A DNA stretch of 10,494 bases from Nitrospirota bacterium (lineage in GTDB: Bacteria; Nitrospirota; Nitrospiria; Nitrospirales; Nitrospiraceae): the NCBI GenBank assembly GCA_016235225.1, contig JACRLS010000082.1, positions 1 to 10,494 of the forward strand, read 5' to 3'. The notes under the pieces are model-generated. The model saw only the letters and a program-made list of their open reading frames with translations, did not search any database and was not told the DNA's origin. Both the position numbers and the translations under genes were made by a program. Positions 1 to 6,786 of this stretch are shown one piece after another; the first letter of the stretch is position 1; every line of letters begins with the position of its first letter.

Positions 1-2
1 GG

Positions 3-866
3 CAGATCGCTGAGCTGTTCCAGGGCGCCGGTGTGGCGTGTCAGATGACTGATGACATTCGGCGGACCAAGTGGGAGAAGATGTGCTGGAACTGCGTGTT
101 CAACCCGCTGACGGTGGTCATTGATGATCGCGTCGCCAAAGCCCTGGATCACCCGGAAATGCTGAGCGTGATCCGCCAAATTGTGGGCGAAGTGTGTGCG
201 GTCTCGGCCGGAATGAAAGTGCCGCTCTCTGCGGACATGGCCGACAAGGTCCTGCGTTGGACCCAGGAGATCCGGGACATCCATACCTCGATGTACGACG
301 ACTGGAAGGCGGGGCGGCCCACTGAGATCGACTCACTGAATGGGTATATCGTAGCGAAGGGTCGGGAGTTGGGAATCCCGACGCCCGTCAACGAAGCGCT
401 CACCGCCATGATCAAGACCATCACCGAACGGGATCGGAGCGGGCTCGGTGTGCTGCGGATCGAAGGGGCGGTCGTTCAATCGATCACTCTTGATCGAGCA
501 GCCCTGGCAGCCTTGCCGGTTGAGCACCAGGTCTCCGACGAGCGAACGACCGTCGCGGGTATGAAAGGCAAGGGGATTCGAATCAAAGGATTGCTGGACG
601 TCCCCGCCGTACAGCTTGGGGCTGATCATGTGACCTTTCATTCGCAGGATGGGCAATTTTCCGCCAGTCTCACGTTGCAGCAGGCCCTCGACTTCGGCGT
701 GCTGATCTATGAACTCGATGGGATGCCGCTTCCCGAGCAGAAGGGTGGTCCGTTCCGGCTTGTGACGCCCGGCCTCGGGGACCTCTGCGCGAACGTCAAA
801 GGGGTGGGGCGAATCGAGATCACCAAGGGGCTTGGCAAAGATACGCGACCATCTCAGAAGTCGTGA
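3..866 (+). CDS. Ketopantoate reductase-like protein fused to a molybdopterin-binding-fold domain (5' end missing)
   Basis: The reading frame is open from the left edge, so the N-terminal NADP-binding Rossmann domain lies outside the window. Positions 33-443 match the C-terminal helical domain of 2-dehydropantoate 2-reductase (PanE/ApbA). The family's Lys-x3-Asn-x3-Asn pattern is seen in KMCWNCVFNP (Lys codon at 78), and EIDSLNG (from about 324) and GIPTPVN follow. In that family the Lys and Glu act in reducing ketopantoate to pantoate with NADPH, a step of coenzyme A synthesis in the cytoplasm. A second domain follows at about 453-827, with features of the oxidoreductase molybdopterin-binding fold: HVTFHSQDGQFSASL, a G-x-PLP turn, GGPFRLVTPG and a final VKGVGRIEI strand. 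It has no Cys where sulfite oxidases bind molybdenum, so it is probably not a catalytic molybdenum site. The PanE-type part is clear; whether the substrate is ketopantoate is not. Confidence 0.8.
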   Translation, partial: QIAELFQGAGVACQMTDDIRRTKWEKMCWNCVFNPLTVVIDDRVAKALDHPEMLSVIRQIVGEVCAVSAGMKVPLSADMADKVLRWTQEIRDIHTSMYDDWKAGRPTEIDSLNGYIVAKGRELGIPTPVNEALTAMIKTITERDRSGLGVLRIEGAVVQSITLDRAALAALPVEHQVSDERTTVAGMKGKGIRIKGLLDVPAVQLGADHVTFHSQDGQFSASLTLQQALDFGVLIYELDGMPLPEQKGGPFRLVTPGLGDLCANVKGVGRIEITKGLGKDTRPSQKS

Positions 867-915
867 AGTGTCATACGTCGTTCGTCAATCTTCGAGACGC
901 TACCGAGTGCCGAGT

Positions 916-956
916 GCCCTTCGACTTGGCTCAGGGCCATGAGCTTGTCGAATGGC
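916..956. repeat. REP-like imperfect hairpin
   Basis: The stem pairs TTCGAC (920-925) with GTCGAA (947-952) and GCTCA (929-933) with TGAGC (940-944), with a small internal loop between the two stems and a 6-nt loop. Outer bases 916-918 pair with 954-956. The pattern TTCGACxxxGCTCAGG resembles a short palindromic repeat that I recall as common in intergenic DNA of many environmental bacteria. The hairpin is read directly; the family assignment is from memory. Confidence 0.65.
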
Positions 957-1130
957 TGAGTATCGCCCGGAGGTATTGAGTCGTGAGTATCGCGTAGTGA
1001 GTAGCGGAAGTAACGAGTATCGAGTATTGAGTCTGCTATTCGATACTCAGCACCCGATACTCGATACCTCCGGGACGGCACTCGTTACTCGATACTTGCT
1101 GCTCGCTACTCGATACGCGCTACTCGTGAC
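957..1130. repeat. Long imperfect palindrome of GAGTATCG / CGATACTC units
   Basis: The left arm carries repeated GAGTA(T/G)CG units at 958-965, 985-992, 999-1006 and 1015-1027. The right arm carries the reverse complement, CGATACTC and variants, from 1041 to about 1128. Exact inverted pairs include CCCGGAGGTAT (966-976) with ATACCTCCGGG (1064-1074) and GTATCGAGTAT (1017-1027) with ATACTCGATAC (1057-1067). Unit spacing is irregular and there are no spacers of constant length, so it is not a CRISPR array. The open frame through it reads as low-complexity EYRVLS/DTRY runs, typical of translated repeat DNA. Confidence 0.75.
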
Positions 1131-1173
1131 TTCCTCCACGCTTCACGGTTGACCCATGCCGACTCACGCCGGT

Positions 1174-2487
1174 TTATCGTATCACTTGAATTTCACGCCA
1201 GCGCTCGGACTGATACCGCATTAAGAGAAGTCCCATGCGGACGAACCAATCGGCTGCCATGGCGCTCCACACATATACCAGCCCGAGATTCCACCAATAG
1301 CCGGCTGCGAAGGCGAGCGGCAGGCGAACACCCCACATGCCGGCGAGGGTGACGGTGAGAATGTATCGCGTGTCGCCGGCGCCTCGAAGCGATCCACCGA
1401 TCACCATCGTGAGTGCAAGCGGGATCTGCGCGATCGCCGCGATTTTCAGAAACATCGTGCCGAGTTCGATCACGGCTTCGTCGCTGGTAAAGAGGCGCAG
1501 GAGGGCGTAGGGGAAAAAGAAAAACAGCAGTCCCATCCCGGCCATCACGATGGCGGCCTGTCGATTCGTCTCCCAATTCTCCAGTTTGGCCCGCGAGTAT
1601 TTCCCGGCGCCGATGCTCTGTCCCACCATCGTGGCCGCGGCGATGGCAAACCCATAGCCGGGCATGAAGGAAAAGGCTTCGATCGACAGCCCGACCTGGT
1701 GCGCCGCGTAGGCCACGGTGCCATAGAGCAGGATAACCTTGGCGAAGAGAAGCGAGCCGGTATGGTGAACACTTCGCTCCACGAAGACCGGCATGCCGAC
1801 CTCCCAGATGGATCGGAGCAGATCGTATCGGAATGATGAGGGCTTGGACAGGATAGCCTGCGACCGGAAGACGAGCACCGCATTGCCGAGCATCTCTGCG
1901 AGGCCGACCGCCCACGCAGCCCCGTTGATGCCCATCGCAGGAAGGCCCCAACGTCCATAGATAAGGGGATAGGCGGCGGTGAGAAAGAGGAGATTCACGC
2001 CGATCATGGCGACCATCGGGGTCCTGGTATCGCCGGTCCCGTGCAGCACAGCGACCTGGAGCTGAAGAAGCATCGTGATCGGAAACAACAGGAACACGAT
2101 GTCGAGGTAGGGGCCGGCCACCAAGATGACATCGTCGGTCGCCCCGAGGGCGAGCATCAGCGGCCTGTTGCCGATCCATCCCGCGATCATCAGCAACGCC
2201 GCCGAGACCAGAGCCACGCCGACGGTATGGGTGGCGGCTTCACCGGCGTCCCTGGCTCGTTTCGCTCCCCAGAGCTGAGCGATGACGACCGTCGTGCCGG
2301 CTCCGAGACCGGTGAGAATCGTCGAGGCGATGAAGACGATCAGTTGGCCGATCCCGACGGACGCAATCGCCGAGGCCCCAAGGACCCCGACCAGAAAAAT
2401 GCTGAGAATACCTTCCGTCCGCTGGAGCAGGCTGCTCATCGTCACCGGCAGCGCGAGCTTTAAGACCGAGCGACGAATCGAGCTCAT
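1174..2487 (-). CDS. MATE-family multidrug/sodium antiporter
   Basis: A 437-residue protein with about twelve hydrophobic segments in two similar halves, the size and layout of NorM/DinF-type MATE exporters. Family landmarks are the start MSSIRRSVLKLALPVTMSSL, a small-residue-rich loop GLGAGTTVVIAQLWGAKR near residue 62, the first-half repeat element LHGTGDTRTPM near 149, GYGFAIAAATMVGQSIGAGK near 277 and the matching second-half element GSLRGAGDTRY near 368. MATE proteins sit in the inner membrane and expel cationic drugs, dyes or metabolites in exchange for Na+ or H+; the substrate cannot be told from sequence. The start is ATG at 2487. Only a weak ribosome-binding site is visible upstream. 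It follows the broken NTF2-like gene on the same strand after 85 bp, so co-transcription is possible but not shown. Confidence 0.93.
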   Translation of the reverse strand: MSSIRRSVLKLALPVTMSSLLQRTEGILSIFLVGVLGASAIASVGIGQLIVFIASTILTGLGAGTTVVIAQLWGAKRARDAGEAATHTVGVALVSAALLMIAGWIGNRPLMLALGATDDVILVAGPYLDIVFLLFPITMLLQLQVAVLHGTGDTRTPMVAMIGVNLLFLTAAYPLIYGRWGLPAMGINGAAWAVGLAEMLGNAVLVFRSQAILSKPSSFRYDLLRSIWEVGMPVFVERSVHHTGSLLFAKVILLYGTVAYAAHQVGLSIEAFSFMPGYGFAIAAATMVGQSIGAGKYSRAKLENWETNRQAAIVMAGMGLLFFFFPYALLRLFTSDEAVIELGTMFLKIAAIAQIPLALTMVIGGSLRGAGDTRYILTVTLAGMWGVRLPLAFAAGYWWNLGLVYVWSAMAADWFVRMGLLLMRYQSERWREIQVIR

Positions 2488-2572
2488 TTTCTAGCGGCCG
2501 GGTACAGAAATCGTGCGTCAATCGGAGCAGTCAGGAAGGTAGGGGGGGACTTTGGTTTCAGGGCAATTCTCC

Positions 2573-3005
2573 TTACTTCCCTGGTTGAAGCTCTCGAAGG
2601 TCGAGTAGGAGTGAACCCCATAACTTCCATCGGCCTTCTTCTTTCTTATAGACGTGAAGTGAATCGGAAGTGTAATCACGGAAGGGGCGATTCCCGCTGA
2701 TGCGGGTGGTCTTGTGCATGACTCGTCCTATGGCAAAATCCACCTTCTTGGCCAAGGTACTTGAAGGACAGAAGCTCATGTTTGAGATTCCATTCGACGA
2801 ACAAGGTTTTGGCGTATTGTACGCTGCCAAGGTATGCGGGAGATTGGCTGTGTATGGTCTTTTGCAATCCTTCCAAGTCTTCTCGCTCCATCGCTGCCAT
2901 ATTATCTTGGAACAAGTTCTCTAGAGACTCAGCAACCGATCGCTCCTCGGCTCTGGATTCCTGACTGAAGACGAGGAGTATGAATAAAGCACTTATGAGC
3001 TTCAT
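2573..3005 (-). pseudogene. Secreted NTF2/SnoaL-like protein gene with a frameshift
   Basis: Two overlapping frames together make one small protein. The first starts at ATG 3005 with a short signal peptide (MKLISALFILLVF, then a likely cleavage after SRA) and continues through ENLFQDNMAAMEREDLEGL to KYLGQEG. The second carries the rest: DFAIGRVMHKTTRISGN, FRDYTSDSLHVYKKEEG, and RWKLWGSLLLDLREL, ending at TAA 2573. Dropping one G at about 2740-2741 restores a continuous protein of about 143 residues through QEGDFAIGRV. The pattern, with alternating hydrophobic strands and a G-RWKLW strand, resembles the NTF2-like/SnoaL superfamily, whose members bind small ligands or act as small enzymes; no specific role can be named. 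Its base composition is visibly less GC-rich than its neighbours, hinting at separate origin. The lesion may be real or a sequencing error. Confidence 0.7.
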
Positions 3006-3249
3006 GGGTAGCGACGGGCTGCCAATATGCTAGGCCGTCGGGTGACGCAGCTGCACGGTATGGCTGCCGACATGGCTAGCTATCTCCTACATTTGACTAG
3101 GAAGGGCCGGGTGGCTTGAGCGTCCATCAGACCCGTCTTGTGCTCCGGCGTTACCGAGCCGTAGCGACTTGCCCGAAATGGTGGAGCGACGGATAGCCCT
3201 CTCCTCTTTCTGTGCGATGAAGAGGTCGGTTCAGTAATACTGCTCTGCG
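3006..3249. other. Non-coding stretch upstream of the NTF2-like gene
   Basis: About 240 bp with no credible gene. A minus-strand open frame across 3080-3385 reads as Arg/Ser/Pro-rich text with no family resemblance and runs into the repeat element, so I reject it. A short possible stem pairs CCTCTT with AAGAGG near 3209-3231. The promoter of the NTF2-like gene should lie here, but I see no convincing -35/-10 pair. Confidence 0.5.
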
Positions 3250-3407
3250 AGGGTGGCCTGGTTGAGCCTCCACTGCGCGCGTCGCGGGGATCGTATCTCG
3301 TCCCTCGTCGTTCGTATCTCGCAAACAACGAGAGACGCTTCACGAACGACGAATAACGCCGGAGGGGTGCGCGCTGCGCGAGCACAGAGGCTCGACCAGG
3401 CTACCCT
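3250..3407. repeat. 158-bp palindromic element with 21-bp terminal inverted repeats
   Basis: The left end 3250-3270 (AGGGTGGCCTGGTTGAGCCTC) and right end 3387-3407 are reverse complements over 21 bp with two mismatches. Inside, TCGTCGTTCGT (3305-3315) pairs exactly with ACGAACGACGA (3342-3352), and TCTCG (3317-3321) with CGAGA (3329-3333). There is no coding capacity and no obvious target-site duplication. It abuts the 3' end of trpS, whose TAG stop (3408-3406) overlaps the outermost bases. It may act as a transcription terminator for the upstream minus-strand operon. The size and layout resemble a MITE- or REPIN-type non-autonomous repeat; that label is inference. Confidence 0.75.
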
Positions 3408-4126
3408 ATATCATCTTCATCGCTTCTTTCGCTTCCTCCAACGTCACGCGAGCCACCGCGCTGGCGCGGGCGGAGCCGGCGGCGGCGATCTCGTCGAGCT
3501 GTCCGGGCTTGGCGGCGAACTTCGCGCGGCCGTCCCAGATGGGCGTCATCCGCTCGACCATCTTGTCCGCCACCAGCTTCTTACAGTCGATGCAGCCGAT
3601 CTCCGCGGTGCGGCATTCCTTGTTGATCCGCTCGATCGTGGCCGTCTCCGAGAACATCTTGTGAAACTCGAAGACCGGACAGAGGTCCGGGTCGCGTGAG
3701 CTCCAGGTGCGGCAACTGATCCTTGCCGACCGGGACGTAGGTCGGCTTGTAAAGCAGAATATCCGCGGCCTGCAGCACAGGGTAGCCAAGAAATCCGTAG
3801 GTCGTGAGATCCCGCTCCCTGATCTCTTCTTGCTTCTCCTTGTAGGTCGGATTCCGTTCCAGCCATGGAATTGGAACGATCATCGAAAGCAACAGATGAA
3901 GGATCGCGTGTTCCGGCACATGCGACTGCACAAAGACGGTGGAGCGATTCGGATCGATGCCCGCCGCCAGCCAGTTGGTCAGGAGGTCGGTATTGAACTC
4001 CTTGATCCGGCTCGTATTCTCATAGTTGGTGGAGAGGGCATGCCAGTCTGCGACGAGGAAGAAACACTCGTGGTCGGCCTGCAGCGCTTTCCAGTTCTCC
4101 AATGCGCCGAGCAGATTGCCCAAGTG
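3406..4126 (-). pseudogene. trpS: Tryptophanyl-tRNA synthetase gene, 5'-truncated and internally deleted
   Basis: Two frames read clearly as pieces of class I TrpS, which charges tRNA-Trp in the cytoplasm. The 5' piece (about 4126-3695) begins at the HIGH-type motif HLGN and continues LLGALENWKAL, FFLVADWHAL, FVQSHVPEHA, GYPVLQAADILLY and VPVGKDQLPHLELT. The 3' piece (about 3696-3406) reads DPDLCPVFEFHKMF, GCIDCKKLVADKM and an Ala-rich tail to the TAG stop. Between them the family normally has about 60-70 residues (my estimate) including the KMSKS loop needed for ATP activation; these are absent, and the joint near 3694-3697 changes frame. Upstream of HLGN the frame meets TGA at 4141-4139, and the usual first 15 or so residues are replaced by the 3' end of the protease gene. 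As written it cannot make active TrpS. An intact copy elsewhere or an assembly fault are the alternatives. Confidence 0.85.
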
Positions 4127-4793
4127 TGATGGTGCGGATCACGTGAATCTGCGGGTCCAACATGATGAGCATGACAATGATGAGCATTCCGTAAGGTTCG
4201 ATCCGACTCAAGGCCAGTGCCGGGCCCGGAGGCAGAAGACTGGTCAGTACCCGGCCGCCGTCGAGCGGTGGAATGGGGATGAGATTGAAGACCATCAGCA
4301 GAATGTTGATGAACACCGAGTACAGGGCCATGGCGGCGATCGGGAGCAGGACCATGCCCATGAGATCGCTGCGTGGTGTGGTGCCCGGTCGTGGCGGCCA
4401 AGAGGCGGCCAGCGTCGGATCCACGGCGAGGATGACGGCCAGGACGACGGCGCTGACGATCGCCAACAACAAATTCATGCCGGGGCCTGCGGCGGCCACA
4501 AAGGCCATGTCACGCCGGGGATTGGCGAGTCGCGATGGATTGACGGGCACGGGCTTCGCCCAGCCGAGGAAGAATCCACCCGGCAGGAGGAGGCACATGA
4601 GCGGCAGAATGATCGTCCCGAACGGATCGATGTGGGCGAGAGGGTTCATCGTCAATCGCCCGGCGAGGCGGGCCGTGGAGTCGCCATAACGGTTCGCCAC
4701 CCACCCGTGTGCATACTCATGGAGCACCATTGCAAAGAGCAGGGGGAGTCCCATATACGAGATCGTATGGAGAATGTGCGAGAGGGAGTTCAT
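4020..4793 (-). CDS. Site-2 protease family (M50) membrane metalloprotease, C-terminus altered
   Basis: An integral membrane zinc protease of the S2P/RseP-like M50 family, compact type without a PDZ domain. The zinc-binding HExxH is HEYAH in LLFAMVLHEYAHGWVANRYGD, followed by NPLAHIDPFGTI and GWAKPVPVNP, AAAGPGMNLLLA, and the third-ligand motif NLIPIPPLDGGRV. Several hydrophobic segments surround these. Such enzymes cut membrane proteins within or near the bilayer; the substrate is unknown. ATG 4793 follows the upstream gene's stop by 11 nt; an in-frame TTG at 4808 overlaps that stop and is also possible. The genuine protein seems to end near DPQIHVIRTI (about 4131). The remaining 36 or so residues to TAG 4020 are out-of-frame trpS sequence, rich in Arg and unlike the family, so the natural C-terminus was lost in the same deletion that truncated trpS. 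The catalytic core is complete. Confidence 0.88.
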   Translation of the reverse strand: MNSLSHILHTISYMGLPLLFAMVLHEYAHGWVANRYGDSTARLAGRLTMNPLAHIDPFGTIILPLMCLLLPGGFFLGWAKPVPVNPSRLANPRRDMAFVAAAGPGMNLLLAIVSAVVLAVILAVDPTLAASWPPRPGTTPRSDLMGMVLLPIAAMALYSVFINILLMVFNLIPIPPLDGGRVLTSLLPPGPALALSRIEPYGMLIIVMLIMLDPQIHVIRTITLGQSARRIGELESAAGRPRVFLPRRRLACPLHQL

Positions 4794-4804
4794 CGGAGTC
4801 TGGG

Positions 4805-6772
4805 TCAATCCAGCGGGACGAACCGCCCGTGCTTCACCTGGAGCACCGAGACCGGGCGGTCCAGCGTTCCGCTGGGACTGAAGGCCGCAGGCCCGGCGAG
4901 TGACGGAAGATTGGTCGACTTGCCGAGATGCTCTCGAACGGCTTTGGCCGAGGTGGCCCCTTGGCGCAGGGCTTCAAGCACGAGTCTTGCGGCATCGTAG
5001 GCCTGGGCGGCGAAGATCGATGGGGCTGCCTGGAACCGGTGCTGGTAGGTGTCGACGAATTCGCGGATGAGCGGATCCATCCGTTCCGGGACAAAGCCGT
5101 CGACGAACACGCTGCCTTCCAAGGAGCGTTCGCCCAGCCGGACCAACTCGGCGGAATGCCAGGTGTTGCTGCCCAGCAAGGGGACCTTGATGTCGTAGAA
5201 CGCGAGCTGGGTGGCGATCAGGGGGATCTGTCGGGCGGTGCCCGGAATAAACACGGCATCAAAGCCGGGGACATAGACCAAGCGAGTTCCGCCTTTTGGA
5301 AGATCTTCCGTCGTCACGGTGCCATATCGCTTGAGGTCCTCACCCTTCATCCGTCGGATCGCCACCCCGAAATCGGTGTCGGTTTCTTTGTAGGACTCGA
5401 TGACGACGGTCTCGCCGCCGTGCTGCGTGACCTCTTGCGTAAACAAACGGGCCAGTTCTTTCCCATAGGCTGTATCCGGGTGCAGGATGGCGAATCGCTT
5501 CTGCTCCATTCGCGAGGTCGCGTAGTCGGCGATGCGATGGGCCTGAGCCGAGTGGGTGAGCGCCGTGCTGAACAAGTAGTTCCCGAGCCGGCGGATGTCC
5601 GGCAGCGTGGCGCCGGGCGTGATGAACGGCACTTCGGCCTGTTCGGCGAAGCCAGCCAGCATTTGGACCTCACGGGACAGGAGCGGGCCGATGACCGCCA
5701 ACGGCTTGTGCTCATCAATGAGATCGGTCAGCGCAGCGCGTGAGGTGCTCTCGCTGTCGGCAACGACCAGGCCGATCGTCCCGCCGTCGGTCTCTTTATG
5801 CTTGTCGAGCGCCAGGCGGATGCCGTGGACGGCTTCCGTGCCGAAGGGAGCGGTCTTTCCGGATTGCGGGACCAGCACCACGATCACATGACTGCTGGAT
5901 TTCACCTTGGACTTCAACGAACTGAGGATGTCCGTCGCCGTCGAAGCGTACTCGTTGTTGGGGAAACGGTTGAGCAGCAGCCGGCCGTTCTGTTCGGCGG
6001 CCTGCTCGTCTCCCTGGGTGGTGGCCAGCTCGATCAACCGGACGAGCGCCAGATCTCCCGGGAACTTGTTCGGATAGAGGTCGCGGAGGCGAACCAGGGC
6101 CTTCTGATCCATGCGGTCTTTGATCACCGCGCGGATGCGTTCACGTCCTTCGGCCAGCTCGTTCGGCGGGCCGATAGTCATGTCCTCGAGCCAGGCCTGG
6201 ACGGCCCGTACAAATTCTCCTTTGAGGACGCCTGCCTCCGCGCTCCACCGTAAGGCTTCCCGCTTGGTGTCGACGTCCTGCGAGAGATTCTTGGCGTCTG
6301 TGTAATACCGTTGTGCCGCATCATAGTGGCCGAGCGCCGCATGGGCCTGCCCGAGCTGCAGACGCGCACGGTTGGCATACGAGGAGCCGGGATGTTCGGT
6401 CAGGAGTCGTTCCAGGACGGGGATGGCATCCTTCGGCGATTTTCCCCCGACAAGCACCGCGCCCAACAGGAGATAGGCTCGATCCGTCACGCTCGAACGA
6501 GGCGTCGCTGTCAGAAAGGATTGGAGCAGCGTGACGGCGGCCGCATGCTGCTGAGTGTCGATCAGGCCCTTGGCCTTCTCCAGGGTCGCCAGGGCCTGAT
6601 TCTCTCCAGAACTCGCGGCCTGAGCCCGCCCGGCCGCGGCCAAGGCCGTCGGACCTCCTTGGGGAGCGGTCCACAGGAGCAACAGGACGAGGGGGCCGAG
6701 AGTGAGGCAGGTGGCGACTCGACGAGCGCGTGTAGGGGAGCCGAACGAAATCAGTGTGACCTCCGGGGGCAA
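4805..6772 (-). CDS. TPR plus type-1 periplasmic-binding-fold protein (penicillin-binding-protein activator / LivK-like)
   Basis: A 655-residue exported protein. After an Arg-rich n-region and a hydrophobic stretch (VATCLTLGPLVLLLLW) comes a probable cleavage near ALAAA, with no lipobox Cys. Residues about 57-285 form TPR-like helical repeats (AAVTLLQSFLTATP, AIPVLERLLTEHPGSSYANRARLQLG, HYDAAQRYYTDA, RLLLNRFPNNEYA). Residues about 294-650 are a periplasmic binding protein fold of the branched-chain amino acid/LivK kind: VIVVLVPQSGKTAPFG, AVIGPLLSREV, PFITPGATLPD, FAILHPDTAYGKELA, DAVFIPG, PLLGSNTWH and FAAQAYDAARLVLEAL. This combination resembles LpoA, which activates a peptidoglycan synthase, but ligand binding cannot be excluded. 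It is first in the minus-strand operon with the M50 protease and trpS. No ATG is near the start. TTG 6772 is the longest choice, but GGAGG at 6764-6760 and the promoter position favour CTG 6754 or ATT 6751. Confidence 0.85.
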   Translation of the reverse strand: MPPEVTLISFGSPTRARRVATCLTLGPLVLLLLWTAPQGGPTALAAAGRAQAASSGENQALATLEKAKGLIDTQQHAAAVTLLQSFLTATPRSSVTDRAYLLLGAVLVGGKSPKDAIPVLERLLTEHPGSSYANRARLQLGQAHAALGHYDAAQRYYTDAKNLSQDVDTKREALRWSAEAGVLKGEFVRAVQAWLEDMTIGPPNELAEGRERIRAVIKDRMDQKALVRLRDLYPNKFPGDLALVRLIELATTQGDEQAAEQNGRLLLNRFPNNEYASTATDILSSLKSKVKSSSHVIVVLVPQSGKTAPFGTEAVHGIRLALDKHKETDGGTIGLVVADSESTSRAALTDLIDEHKPLAVIGPLLSREVQMLAGFAEQAEVPFITPGATLPDIRRLGNYLFSTALTHSAQAHRIADYATSRMEQKRFAILHPDTAYGKELARLFTQEVTQHGGETVVIESYKETDTDFGVAIRRMKGEDLKRYGTVTTEDLPKGGTRLVYVPGFDAVFIPGTARQIPLIATQLAFYDIKVPLLGSNTWHSAELVRLGERSLEGSVFVDGFVPERMDPLIREFVDTYQHRFQAAPSIFAAQAYDAARLVLEALRQGATSAKAVREHLGKSTNLPSLAGPAAFSPSGTLDRPVSVLQVKHGRFVPLD

Positions 6773-6786
6773 GCCGTCTCTTGGGT

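Larger units (their letters stand above)
867..1173. other. Intergenic region between convergent genes, filled with repeats
   Basis: About 307 bp without a credible gene lies between the 3' ends of the panE-like gene (plus) and the MATE gene (minus). It holds a short CGTCGTTCGT motif at 876-885, a REP-like hairpin at 916-956 and a long imperfect palindrome of GAGTATCG/CGATACTC units at about 957-1130. The CGTCGTTCGT motif recurs exactly at 3306-3315 in another element of this window. Since both genes end here, the hairpins could stop transcription from both sides, but no U-rich tract of a classical terminator is visible. Confidence 0.7.

Noticed and set aside
957..1130. Possible CRISPR array
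   Set aside because: Units are 7-8 bp, degenerate, in both orientations and without constant-length spacers; no cas gene is nearby.
952..1152. Plus-strand open frame of 66 codons in the palindromic array
   Set aside because: Its product is repeat-derived EYRVLS/DTRY text, with no ribosome-binding site and no domain; it is a translation of the GAGTATCG repeats.
1193..2179. Long minus-strand open frame (328 codons) inside the MATE gene
   Set aside because: It overlaps a clear MATE transporter in another frame and reads as Arg/His-rich shadow sequence typical of GC-rich DNA.
3006..3100. Possible integron attC-like site
   Set aside because: Some inverted bases are present, but no paired core sites and no integron integrase were found.
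3080..3385. Minus-strand open frame of 101 codons
   Set aside because: Low-complexity Arg/Ser/Pro-rich product that runs through the inverted-repeat element, with no family resemblance.
4026..5000. Plus-strand open frame of 324 codons opposite the protease and binding-protein genes
   Set aside because: Antisense shadow of two well-supported genes; its product is rich in Arg, Gln, His and Gly with no recognisable domain.
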